From Paracoccus aminophilus JCM 7686 (GTDB lineage: Bacteria; Pseudomonadota; Alphaproteobacteria; Rhodobacterales; Rhodobacteraceae): 64,000 nt of DNA. A model generated the notes under the pieces. That model had not been told where the DNA came from. It ran no database searches and saw nothing but the letters and a program-made list of their open reading frames with translations. Made by a program: the position numbers and the translations under genes. How positions within the stretch are numbered: the first letter of the stretch is position 1; every line of letters begins with the position of its first letter. The stretch spans positions 2,640,001 to 2,704,000 of the forward strand of contig NC_022041.1 of NCBI RefSeq assembly GCF_000444995.1, in the 5' to 3' direction. Below, piece after piece: positions 29,331-38,370 of this stretch.

Positions 29331-30173
29331 TCACTCTGCCGCCATGCGCGCAATCGCTTCGGCGCGCGCCAGTGTCGCACGCGCGGTTTCAATATGAAGG
29401 TTCTCGACGATCCGGCCATCGACCACGGCAATGCCCCGGCCCTGCGCCTCGGCCTCTTCAAAGGCCGCGATCTGCCGCCGGGACAGGTCGAGCTCTTGGG
29501 CCGAAGGCGCAAAGACCTCATTCGCGACCTCGATCTGAGCGGGATGGATCAGGCTCTTGCCATCAAAGCCCATGTCGCGGCCCTGCTCGGCCTCGGCGCG
29601 CAGCCCCTCGTCGTCGCGAAAGGCGTTGAAGACGCCATCGACGACGACCTTGCCCTGCGCCTTCGCCGCCAGAACGCACAGCCCAAGCCCGGTCTGCATC
29701 GGCAGGCGGTCGGCGCGAAAGCGGGCGTTGATTTCCTTGGCGAGATCATTCGTGCCCATGACCAGCCCGGCAAGGCGCGGATGGGCGGCGATCTCACTTG
29801 CGTTGAGCATCCCTTGCGCGGTTTCCATCATCGCCCAGAGCGGCGTTTCGGGAACCAGCGTCGCGACCCGGTCGAGATCGCCCGGATGGCTGACCTTGGG
29901 GATCAGGATGGCATCGCCCTGCCCCGAAAAGCGACGCGCATCCGCCTCGCCCCATTCGGTGTCGAGCCCGTTGATCCGGATGATCCGGGCGCGATTGCCA
30001 TAATCCTCGCGCAGCGCCTGCGCCAAAGCCTCGCGCGCGGCCGCTTTTTCCGTGGGGCTCACCGCATCCTCAAGATCGAAGATGATCGCATCCACGGGCA
30101 AAGTGCGGGCCTTTTCCATCGCGCGCGGATTGGCGGCGGGGATATAAAGGACCGAACGGAAGGGCCGTGTCAT
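29331..30173 (-). CDS. mcl2: (3S)-malyl-CoA thioesterase (CitE-like)
   Basis: This 280-residue CitE-superfamily protein has the motifs RSVLYIPAANPRAMEKA, DAIIFDLEDAV (metal-binding Glu/Asp), LWAMMETAQGM and FDGKSLIHPAQI. In R. sphaeroides the protein in this context (Mcl2) hydrolyses malyl-CoA to malate, completing acetyl-CoA assimilation through the ethylmalonyl-CoA pathway. The alternative is malyl-CoA lyase Mcl1, but that is longer and found elsewhere. The start at 30173 has GAGG at proper spacing. Confidence 0.85.
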   Translation of the reverse strand: MTRPFRSVLYIPAANPRAMEKARTLPVDAIIFDLEDAVSPTEKAAAREALAQALREDYGNRARIIRINGLDTEWGEADARRFSGQGDAILIPKVSHPGDLDRVATLVPETPLWAMMETAQGMLNASEIAAHPRLAGLVMGTNDLAKEINARFRADRLPMQTGLGLCVLAAKAQGKVVVDGVFNAFRDDEGLRAEAEQGRDMGFDGKSLIHPAQIEVANEVFAPSAQELDLSRRQIAAFEEAEAQGRGIAVVDGRIVENLHIETARATLARAEAIARMAAE

Positions 30174-30321
30174 CGCAAACCTCAAAGCAATATTCTTGCG
30201 CTACGCTGGCGCGCAAGGACGCAAATGGCAAGGGGGATTTTGCCGCAACGCGGCGAAAGCGGCCCTGTCCTTTGGTCGGAGCCGGGTTCTTCTGGCCCCC
30301 CTTCGGACGCGTCCGGGGCCG

Positions 30322-31074
30322 CTAGATCAGCGCCGCGACCGAGCTCCAGATCAGGCGCAGCGAGACCGCGAGCAGCATCCAGGTGATGAGCCCGTAAAAG
30401 AGCCCCGGCGACATCCGCCGCACGATCCAGATCCCCAGCCGCACCGCGACAAGCGCCGGCAGCGTCAAAATCGCCGCGACCTTGAGGTTTTCGGCCGAAA
30501 GCTGGCCCATTGCGGCATAGGGGACCAGCTTGATCCAGTTGCAGATCGCGAAAAAGACCGTGGTCGTGCCGGCAAAGACCAGCGGCTGCATCTTCAGGGG
30601 CTGGGCATAGACCTGATAGGGCGCGGCTCCGGCATGGGCGACAAAGCTCGTATAGCCCGCGACCATGCCCCAGAAGCTGCCCCGCCCCCAATCGGGGCGC
30701 CGCGCGCGCGCCTCGACGCCGCGCCGCAGCAGCGCGTTGAGCGCGAAGGCAAGGCCGATCACGCCGACCACCAGCTCGACGACCTGATCGCTGACCAGGC
30801 TCGCCGTCGCCCAGCCAAGCCCGATCCCCAGCACCGCGCCGGGCAAAAGCCGCAGCAGGACGGCGCGCTCGACATGTTTGCGATAGACCAGCAAGCCGCC
30901 GATATCCGAGAGAATATAGACCGGAAGCAGCATCCCCGCCGCTTGAACCGGCGACATGACCAAAGCCATCAGCGGCACCGAGATCGTGCCGACCATCGAC
31001 AGCCCGCCCTTCGCGAGCCCGACCGATATGGCGGCAAGGATCGCGACCACCCATTCCCAAAAATCCAGCTGCAT
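30322..31074 (-). CDS. TauE/SafE-family sulfite or anion exporter
   Basis: This 250-residue inner-membrane protein has about eight hydrophobic segments and the internal repeat pattern of the TauE/SafE (DUF81) family, with the GLAKGGLSMVG and HAGAAPYQVYAQP motifs. Family members move sulfite, sulfoacetate or similar anions, and the substrate here is unknown. The start at 31074 is chosen because upstream in-frame sequence is arginine-rich and not conserved. Confidence 0.85.
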   Translation of the reverse strand: MQLDFWEWVVAILAAISVGLAKGGLSMVGTISVPLMALVMSPVQAAGMLLPVYILSDIGGLLVYRKHVERAVLLRLLPGAVLGIGLGWATASLVSDQVVELVVGVIGLAFALNALLRRGVEARARRPDWGRGSFWGMVAGYTSFVAHAGAAPYQVYAQPLKMQPLVFAGTTTVFFAICNWIKLVPYAAMGQLSAENLKVAAILTLPALVAVRLGIWIVRRMSPGLFYGLITWMLLAVSLRLIWSSVAALI

Positions 31075-31155
31075 CGCTTGCGTCCCCTGCTGCCGGGCAT
31101 CTGTGCGAGCCCGGCCAAGTCTCGCCCCCTCTGTGACCCGGACGGGCGACGGCGG

Positions 31156-31186
31156 CAATTGGCCCTCGCGGAAATTTCGCCAATTG
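31156..31186. promoter_or_regulatory. Inverted CAATTGGC/GCCAATTG pair upstream of mdh
   Basis: GGCAATTGGC and GCCAATTGCG are nearly perfect inverted copies, each with a CAATTG core (31156-31161 and 31181-31186). They are 25 bases apart, in the divergent region between the TauE gene and mdh. It may be an operator or a stem-loop in the mdh leader. Confidence 0.4.
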
Positions 31187-31321
31187 CGACAGCGACGTAA
31201 CAAATGAGGATTTGGGACAATTTGCTGAAGATGTTAGCGACGGAACTTCGCGGCGCGACGCCACTCCTGCCTTGCGATTCACATGCCAAAGTTTTAGGCC
31301 ATCCCGGAATCATTCCCCTAG

Positions 31322-32293
<972 letters not shown>

Positions 32294-32324
32294 TCTGGCC
32301 TCGATCTGACGAGACAAGAGACAG

Positions 32325-32357
32325 AACCCCCGGCGCCCATGGCTGCCGGGGGTTTTT
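32325..32357 (+). terminator. Rho-independent terminator of mdh
   Basis: AACCCCCGGC pairs with GCCGGGGGTT around a ten-base loop and runs into TTTTT. Confidence 0.9.
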
Positions 32358-32383
32358 CTTTGCGCTGTTGTCAGAGGAAGAAT

Positions 32384-32407
32384 GGGTATTTGGGTGATGA
32401 AGAAAGC
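32384..32407 (+). repeat. Dispersed intergenic element, copy C
   Basis: All 24 bases are identical to 17194-17217. It lies between the mdh terminator and the terminator of the RTX gene. Confidence 0.6.
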
Positions 32408-32430
32408 CCGAGCCGCGCACTGCTTGCAGC

Positions 32431-32449
32431 AAAAAGCCCCCGCCGGGGT
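32431..32449 (-). terminator. Rho-independent terminator of the RTX gene
   Basis: On the minus strand CCCC-GGC-GGGG forms a compact stem followed by GCTTTTT, about 35 bases after the RTX stop codon. Confidence 0.65.
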
Positions 32450-32482
32450 GGCGAGGCCCGAGCGCTTGGTCAGGCCGCCCGC

Positions 32483-34774
32483 TCAGACGAAATGGAAGTC
32501 CGATGAGGTGAGGTAGCTCGTACCGACGACGGTGATCGTGGTGCCAGCAAAATGGACCACGGTATTGCCGCCGACCTGACGGATATCGAGATCGGCATAG
32601 CTGTGCCCGGCCCATTTGACCTGGATCGTATCGTCATACCGGGTGAAATCGGTGATCCGGTCGGCGCCGCTTTTCGCGTCGAAGACAAAGACATCATGGC
32701 CCGCTCCGCCGGTCAGTACATCCTTGCCAAGCCCGCCGACGAGCGTGTCATTGCCGTCTCCGCCGATGAGCTTGTCATTGCCGCCATTGCCGATCAGCAT
32801 GTCATTGCCTGCGCCGCCGCTCAGCACATTGGCGCCGCCATTGCCGGTCAGCCGGTCGTTGCCGCTGCCGCCGGTCGCATTCTCGATATTGCGGATCGTG
32901 TCGAGGCCCTCGCCGGTGTTCTGAGCCGTGGCAAGGCCAAGATCGACGCGGATGCTGCGGTTTGAGGTGAAGATGATCGTATCCGCGCCCGCGCCGCCAT
33001 CGAGCAGGTCGTTGCCGAGCCCGCCATTGAGGACATCATTGCCAGCGCCGCCCGAAAGCGTGTCGTTGCCCGCGCCGCCCGACAGCATATTCGCGCCAGC
33101 GTCTCCGGTCAGGCGATCATTGCCGTCGCCCGAGATCACATTCTCGACCTGCTGGATCGTATCGAGCCCCTGGCCGGTGTTTTGCGCGCGGGTGACGTTG
33201 AGATCGACCGTGATCGCCGCCTTGCCGCTGAAGAGCACCGTATCAATGCCCGCGCCGCCGATCAGCATATCATTGCCTGCGCCGCCGTCGAGCGTGTCAT
33301 TGCCCGCGCCACCGTTCAGCGTGTCATTGCCCAAGCCTCCCGAGAGCAGGTTCGCGCCATTGTCTCCGGTCAGCACGTCATTCTTGTCGCCGCCGACGAC
33401 ATTCTCGATCCCGCTCAGGACATCGAGCCCGTAGCCGGTGTTCTGGGCGCTTGTGGTGGCAAGGTTCACGCGCACCGCCACGCTGCCTGAATAATCGGCC
33501 GTATCGACGCCCGCGCCGCCGATCAGCGTATCATTGCCCGCGTCGCCATAGAGCGTGTCATTGCCCGCGCCGCCGTTGAGCACGTCATCGCCAACCTCGC
33601 CATAGAGCCGGTCATTGCCGCCATTGCCGAAGACCGTGTCATTGCCCGCGCCCCCGCGCATGAGGTTGTCGTTCTCGCCGCCGTTCAGCGTCTCGCTGGC
33701 GCTGGTGCCGGTGATCGTCGGGGAGTTCGAGATCACCGAGAGATTATAGCGCCCGATATGGGACGAATAATCGTGATAATCGGCGTCGAGGAACACCGTC
33801 CCGGTGCGGTCGGCGGTCCAGGTGATCACCGCGCCACCAGAGCTGGTATAGCCGAGGCGATAGCTGATCGAGCTGCCGCCCTGATCGCGCAGGTAAAGCT
33901 CCATCGAGGCCAGGCTGTCGGTGCCGCCAGTGCCGGTCATGGTGAACGTATAGCTGCGCCCGGCGACCACATCGAAGCGGTGCCAGTCGGAATCGTAATA
34001 CGCGTCGATCGCGCTGGTCAGCTGGCCGCCGTCGATCAGCCGCGAGGTCGTCGTATTGTTGTTCCAGACAGTGTCGCTGATGCGCGAGATCAGGCTGAAA
34101 TTGCCCGAGGCCGCGCCGTCATAGGGATTGTTGTCGCGGACCTCGATATAATAGACGCCGGTCTGGTTGATCGTGGTCGTTGCCTGCTGGCCCGGCCCGG
34201 GACCGGCGGTGTTGATGACATTGCCATATTGGTCATGGATCACGACATCGGCCGCGATATTCGCGCTGCCATTCGGGGTGACCGAAAAGCCGACGCGTTG
34301 ACCGGCCTTCAGTTCGACCCGGTACCAGTCGCTGTCATTGGTGGTCTCGAGACTGCCGTTGATCGTGCCGCTGGCGGTGATCTTCGCGGTCGTCGCGGTG
34401 TTGTTGAGGACCGTATCGTTCATGCGGGCGCGCAGCACATAGGGGCCTTCTGCGCCCCCCGCCGGATTGCCCGAATTATAGGGATTGTTGTCGGCGACAT
34501 CGAGATAGAAGCGCCCGTCGCTCTGGGGCGTGAACGAGATCCAATTGCCGACCGATGCCGCTTTCAGATTGCCGCCAAGCGCGTCGCGCAGGGTCAGGAG
34601 GCCGTTCATATTCGTGCCGGTGCCATCGCCGGTCAGATAGAAGTCATAAGTCAGCCCGGCTTTCAGATTGGTCGCCCACCAATCCGAATCTCCGTTCACC
34701 TCGAGCGAGGAGCGGAAATCTCCGGTGCCGGTGATGAGAGCAGTCGTCGACGTATTATTCGGGATATCAGGCAT
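32483..34774 (-). CDS. Secreted RTX calcium-binding protein with three PPC-like domains
   Basis: This 763-residue protein has no N-terminal signal peptide. The first 350 residues form three tandem domains of about 115 residues of the bacterial pre-peptidase C-terminal type, each starting near NNT and carrying a DSDW motif. Residues about 355-690 hold GGxGNDxLxG calcium-binding nonapeptides in blocks. The blocks are separated by three copies of a linker with AQNTGxGLDxIxxIENVxGxxxNDxLTG. The C-terminus (DRITDFTRYDDTIQ then SSDFHFV) is the usual type I secretion signal region. No protease, lipase or other catalytic domain is visible, so a surface or adhesive role is possible. Type I secretion genes are not in the window. 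Confidence 0.85.
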   Translation of the reverse strand: MPDIPNNTSTTALITGTGDFRSSLEVNGDSDWWATNLKAGLTYDFYLTGDGTGTNMNGLLTLRDALGGNLKAASVGNWISFTPQSDGRFYLDVADNNPYNSGNPAGGAEGPYVLRARMNDTVLNNTATTAKITASGTINGSLETTNDSDWYRVELKAGQRVGFSVTPNGSANIAADVVIHDQYGNVINTAGPGPGQQATTTINQTGVYYIEVRDNNPYDGAASGNFSLISRISDTVWNNNTTTSRLIDGGQLTSAIDAYYDSDWHRFDVVAGRSYTFTMTGTGGTDSLASMELYLRDQGGSSISYRLGYTSSGGAVITWTADRTGTVFLDADYHDYSSHIGRYNLSVISNSPTITGTSASETLNGGENDNLMRGGAGNDTVFGNGGNDRLYGEVGDDVLNGGAGNDTLYGDAGNDTLIGGAGVDTADYSGSVAVRVNLATTSAQNTGYGLDVLSGIENVVGGDKNDVLTGDNGANLLSGGLGNDTLNGGAGNDTLDGGAGNDMLIGGAGIDTVLFSGKAAITVDLNVTRAQNTGQGLDTIQQVENVISGDGNDRLTGDAGANMLSGGAGNDTLSGGAGNDVLNGGLGNDLLDGGAGADTIIFTSNRSIRVDLGLATAQNTGEGLDTIRNIENATGGSGNDRLTGNGGANVLSGGAGNDMLIGNGGNDKLIGGDGNDTLVGGLGKDVLTGGAGHDVFVFDAKSGADRITDFTRYDDTIQVKWAGHSYADLDIRQVGGNTVVHFAGTTITVVGTSYLTSSDFHFV

Positions 34775-35099
34775 CGAAGCACATCCTCAGACTTTGCTAC
34801 AACCGCGGCAGGTGCGCGGCAAAACCTCACGCTGCAAACTCGCGTTAGATCTCGCGCGAAGCGCCGTCAACGGCAATTTCATAACGGACATTTGAGAACA
34901 GCAAATCGCTCATATTTCTCAAGGAGCGCCGGAAATCCATCGGTTTGAAACTTGTGTGGGATTTTGTGATCACTCGGCTGAAACGTGTGATCACAAATCG
35001 CAGATAAACACCTCTTTCAAAGCATTTTCAGAAGAATTCGGTTCATCCGTTCGGATGGCTGTGCCAGAACCCCGCCAACCGAATTTGCGGGGGACCACG
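34775..35099. other. Divergent region between the RTX gene and sucC
   Basis: These 325 bases hold the promoters of the RTX gene (-) and of the long suc operon (+). The main structure is the tandem TGTGATCAC pair at 34965-34995. I see no gene. The in-frame extension of sucC back to 34956 crosses this operator and is not likely to be translated. Confidence 0.55.
34965..34995 (+). promoter_or_regulatory. Tandem TGTGATCAC operator upstream of sucC
   Basis: TGTGATCACT (34965-34974) and TGTGATCACA (34986-34995) have centres 21 bases apart and lie about 105 bases before sucC. The arrangement is the same as upstream of sdhC (26954-26984). Confidence 0.65.
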
Positions 35100-36293
35100 A
35101 TGAACATCCACGAATATCAGGCCAAGGCACTGCTGCGCCAGTTCGGCGCGCCTGTCAGCGACGGCCGGGCCGTGACCAAGGCTGACGAAGTCAAGGCAGC
35201 CGCCAGCCAACTGGGCGGGCCGCTTTGGGTCGTCAAGGCACAGATCCATGCCGGCGGTCGCGGCAAGGGCCATTTCGTCGAAAAGGAAGCTGGTGAAAAG
35301 GGCGGTGTCCGCCTTGCCAAATCCGTCGCCGAAGCCGAAGAGCTTGCGCGCCAGATGCTGGGCCGCACGCTGGTCACCCATCAGACCGGCCCCGCCGGCA
35401 AGCAGGTGAACCGCATCTATATCGAAGACGGTTCGGACATCGCACGCGAGCTTTATCTTGCGCTGCTCGTCGACCGCAAAACCTCGCGCGTCAATGTCGT
35501 GGCCTCGACCGAGGGCGGCATGGACATCGAGGAAGTCGCGGCCCACACCCCCGAGAAGATCGTCGGCTTTTCGATCGACCCGGCCACCGGCTTTTCCGAC
35601 TATCACGGCCGCCGCGTCGCGTTCGCGCTGAAGCTCGAAGGGGCTCAGGTCAAGCAATGCGTGGCTCTGGTCAAAAATCTCTATCGTCTCTTCATCGAGA
35701 AAGACATGGAGATGCTGGAAATCAACCCGCTGATCGTCACCCCGGACGGCAATATCAAGGCGCTCGACGCCAAGATGGGTTTCGACAACAACGCGCTTTA
35801 CCGCCACCCGGATATCCTCGAGCTGCGCGACACGACCGAGGAAGATCCGAAAGAGCTGGAAGCCTCGAAATACGACCTGAACTACATCGCGCTCGACGGT
35901 GAGATCGGCTGCATGGTCAACGGCGCAGGCCTTGCCATGGCGACGATGGACATCATCAAGCTCTTCGGTGCGGAACCGGCGAACTTCCTCGACGTTGGCG
36001 GCGGCGCCACCAAAGAGAAAGTCACCGAGGCCTTCAAGATCATCACCTCGGATCCGAACGTCAAAGGCATCCTCGTGAACATCTTCGGCGGCATCATGCG
36101 CTGCGACATCATCGCGGAGGGCATCATCGCCGCCGTGAAAGAGGTCGGGCTGCAGGTTCCGCTGGTCGTGCGTCTCGAAGGCACCAATGTCGAGCTGGGC
36201 AAGGACATCATCGCGAAATCCGGCCTGAACGTGATCGCGGCGGATGATCTGTCGGACGCGGCCAAGAAGATCGTCAAGGCGGTCAAGGGCTGA
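35100..36293 (+). CDS. sucC: Succinyl-CoA synthetase subunit beta
   Basis: This 397-residue ATP-grasp subunit binds ADP or GDP and succinate. It begins [16 protein letters not shown] and shows the family motifs [26 protein letters not shown] and [12 protein letters not shown]. The start at 35100 follows GGGGGACCACG. It is the first gene of the suc-lpd operon, and its stop overlaps the next gene's start by one base. Confidence 0.98.
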   Translation: MNIHEYQAKALLRQFGAPVSDGRAVTKADEVKAAASQLGGPLWVVKAQIHAGGRGKGHFVEKEAGEKGGVRLAKSVAEAEELARQMLGRTLVTHQTGPAGKQVNRIYIEDGSDIARELYLALLVDRKTSRVNVVASTEGGMDIEEVAAHTPEKIVGFSIDPATGFSDYHGRRVAFALKLEGAQVKQCVALVKNLYRLFIEKDMEMLEINPLIVTPDGNIKALDAKMGFDNNALYRHPDILELRDTTEEDPKELEASKYDLNYIALDGEIGCMVNGAGLAMATMDIIKLFGAEPANFLDVGGGATKEKVTEAFKIITSDPNVKGILVNIFGGIMRCDIIAEGIIAAVKEVGLQVPLVVRLEGTNVELGKDIIAKSGLNVIAADDLSDAAKKIVKAVKG

Positions 36294-36796
36294 TGCTTCG
36301 CAATCTGGCACTGACTCTTTTCATGGCGCTGCCCCTTGTGGGCACCGCTCATGCTGCGCCGCCTACGCGTGAGGAGCTCCTCACCAAGGCCGCACAGGGC
36401 GCGGCTGTCTGCGCCAAGGAAATGCCGGATTCGCGGGATACTTCCCGCGCGCTAGTGGCGAACGGTTTCAAGATGGCAGATGCGGATGGGCCCTTCAAAG
36501 CCTATTCCGCACTCGGAAATCGCGTTGTGGTCCTGATTACGACGCCGTCCAACCGGAAGGTGGCATGCCTCGTCGCGGTCAGTAAGATGTCGGAAGCGGA
36601 AGCTCTGCAACTGATCTCGCCGTGGCTACGTCTCGCCAATGCGAAACCGATCCCGCTGAAGCCCAACGCACGGGTTACCCATGCTTGGCTTGGTGTCTTC
36701 AAGAAGTCGGTGATCGACCTCGCCATTACGCCCAACGACGATCTCTACTATTTCACCGGACGGGCCATCGTGGCCCGCGAAGTTTTGACTCCGTAA
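36293..36796 (+). CDS. Secreted protein of unknown function between sucC and sucD
   Basis: This 167-residue protein has a signal peptide ([21 protein letters not shown], cut before APPT) and a small periplasmic domain with two cysteines (AAVCAKEM and VACLVAVS). The start overlaps the sucC stop (TGATG), so it is coupled to sucC translation although it separates two subunits of one enzyme. Codon use looks slightly less G/C-biased at third positions than sucC or sucD. I do not recognise the family. Confidence 0.7.
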   Translation: MLRNLALTLFMALPLVGTAHAAPPTREELLTKAAQGAAVCAKEMPDSRDTSRALVANGFKMADADGPFKAYSALGNRVVVLITTPSNRKVACLVAVSKMSEAEALQLISPWLRLANAKPIPLKPNARVTHAWLGVFKKSVIDLAITPNDDLYYFTGRAIVAREVLTP

Positions 36797-36808
36797 AGGA
36801 ACGCACAT

Positions 36809-37693
36809 ATGGCCGTTCTCGTAGATAAAAACACCAAGGTCATCTGTCAGGGCATCACCGGCTCGCAGGGGACCTTCCACACCGAGCAAGCGATTGCTTA
36901 CGGCACCAAGATGGTCGGCGGCGTGACGCCCGGCAAAGGCGGCTCCGAACATCTCGGCCTGCCGGTCTTTGACTCGGTCCATGACGCGGTCGCCAAGACC
37001 GGCGCCACGGCCTCGGTGATCTATGTCCCGCCGCCGTTCGCAGCCGACTCGATCCTCGAAGCAATCGACGCCGAGATCCCGCTGATCGTCGCGATCACCG
37101 AGGGCATCCCGGTTCTCGACATGATGAAGGTCAAGCGCGCGCTGATCGATTCGAAATCGACGCTGATCGGCCCGAACTGCCCCGGCATCATGACCCCGGG
37201 CGAGTGCAAGATCGGCATTATGCCGGGCTCGATCTTCAAGCGCGGCTCGGTGGGCGTGGTCTCGCGCTCCGGCACGCTGACCTATGAAGCCGTGAAACAG
37301 ACCTCGGACGTGGGCCTCGGCCAGTCCTCGGCAGTCGGCATCGGCGGCGACCCGATCAAGGGCATGGAGCATATCGACGTGCTCAAGCTCTTCCTCGACG
37401 ACCCGGAAACCGAGTCGATCATCATGATCGGCGAGATCGGTGGCTCGGCCGAAGAAGAAGCGGCCGAATTCCTTGCCGAGCAAAAGCGCAAGGGCAAGTG
37501 GAAGCCGACCGCCGGCTTCATCGCGGGCCGCACGGCTCCTCCGGGCCGCCGCATGGGCCATGCCGGTGCGATCGTCTCGGGTGGCAAGGGCGATGCGGAA
37601 TCGAAGATCGAGGCCATGAAATCGGCCGGGATCATCGTTGCCGACAGCCCGGCGGGCCTTGGCGACGCCGTCCTGAAGGCGCTTGGCAAGTAA
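36809..37693 (+). CDS. sucD: Succinyl-CoA synthetase subunit alpha
   Basis: This 294-residue CoA-binding subunit carries the phosphohistidine. The CoA-site motif [15 protein letters not shown] is at residues about 14-28, and the active histidine is in [15 protein letters not shown] near residue 250. AAAGGA precedes the start. Confidence 0.98.
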   Translation: MAVLVDKNTKVICQGITGSQGTFHTEQAIAYGTKMVGGVTPGKGGSEHLGLPVFDSVHDAVAKTGATASVIYVPPPFAADSILEAIDAEIPLIVAITEGIPVLDMMKVKRALIDSKSTLIGPNCPGIMTPGECKIGIMPGSIFKRGSVGVVSRSGTLTYEAVKQTSDVGLGQSSAVGIGGDPIKGMEHIDVLKLFLDDPETESIIMIGEIGGSAEEEAAEFLAEQKRKGKWKPTAGFIAGRTAPPGRRMGHAGAIVSGGKGDAESKIEAMKSAGIIVADSPAGLGDAVLKALGK

Positions 37694-37708
37694 GCGCTTT
37701 GAAATGAG

Positions 37709-37736
37709 CGCACCCCCTTCTTAAGTAGGGGGTGCG
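37709..37736 (+). terminator. Stem-loop after sucD
   Basis: CGCACCCCC pairs with GGGGGTGCG around TTCTTAAGTA, with no T-run after it. This suggests partial termination or mRNA 3'-end protection, setting the ratio of sucCD to sucAB. Confidence 0.6.
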
Positions 37737-37892
37737 ACAGTCCCTATGTGAGTGAATGACGTGTCAGAGTTCGCGCAGCACTACATTGGAAGACCGGCTT
37801 GCCCGCGCGGCACAGCCGGAATTGGCCTGTCCGCAGGTCCCCTGCCCGCGCCGGACCGGGCCGCGAGCGGCCTCCCGGCTGCCCGGCGCTGG

Positions 37893-38219
37893 ATGATCGT
37901 CGCGGCGGCTCTGACTTTGGGCCTTGCCGCTTGTGGTCGTGCGCCGACCGATGATGTCCTGCGCGGCGGCGTTCTGGCCCGGACCGATCTTCACCGCACA
38001 ACCGAGCTTCCGCCCGCGTCGATCCGTTCGGTCGCGCGCAAGGATGCGGGCTGGCGGCTGATCTATCACCCCGCCGCAGCCCCCGCCGATGCCGAGCAAA
38101 AAGCCGCAGCGGCGCTGTGCCTTCTTGAGAAGAATCGTCCCACCCGGATCGATCTGCTGCCGATGAGCGCGCCCGAGGATGATCCCGGGGCGCGCATGAT
38201 CGATGTGATCTGTGGCTGA
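37893..38219 (+). CDS. Small lipoprotein upstream of sucA
   Basis: This gives 108 residues from the ATG at 37893, where MIVAAALTLGLAAC gives a lipoprotein signal with lipobox LAAC. A GTG at 37752 would add 47 non-conserved-looking residues. Neither start has a good ribosome-binding site, so the 5' end is uncertain. The C-terminal half contains cysteines at AALCLLEK and MIDVICG. The function is unknown. Confidence 0.6.
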   Translation: MIVAAALTLGLAACGRAPTDDVLRGGVLARTDLHRTTELPPASIRSVARKDAGWRLIYHPAAAPADAEQKAAAALCLLEKNRPTRIDLLPMSAPEDDPGARMIDVICG

Positions 38220-38229
38220 GGAGAGAGTG

Positions 38230-38370
38230 ATGCATCAGCTCCCCCTCTCTGGCCCTGCGAATTTCCCCCGCCGTCGCGGCTTGGCGACCGGCGCAACCGT
38301 GTCCGCCGCCGCGCTTCTGCGGCGCCTCCCCTTTCAACCCGAGGCCCTCACTCCCGAGGTATGTCCATGA
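38230..38370 (+). CDS. Putative 46-residue small ORF coupled to sucA
   Basis: An ATG at 38230 has a near-ideal GAGGAGAG site six bases before it. It opens a 46-codon frame whose stop overlaps the preferred sucA start as ATGA (38367-38370). The product has the segment RRRGLATGATVSAAALL, reminiscent of a twin-arginine signal without a mature protein behind it. It could be a leader peptide for sucA, a real small protein, or a remnant. No similarity is known to me. Confidence 0.4.
   Translation: MHQLPLSGPANFPRRRGLATGATVSAAALLRRLPFQPEALTPEVCP

Noticed and set aside
30182..31282. A 366-codon frame overlapping the TauE/SafE gene on the same strand
   Set aside because: Only the frame giving MQLDFWEWVVAILAAISVGLAK has membrane segments and family motifs; the other frame is Arg/Ala-rich noise.
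32690..33720. Tandem DNA repeats in the RTX gene as a mobile or satellite element
   Set aside because: They encode GGxGxD calcium-binding nonapeptides in frame with the RTX protein, so protein repetition explains them.
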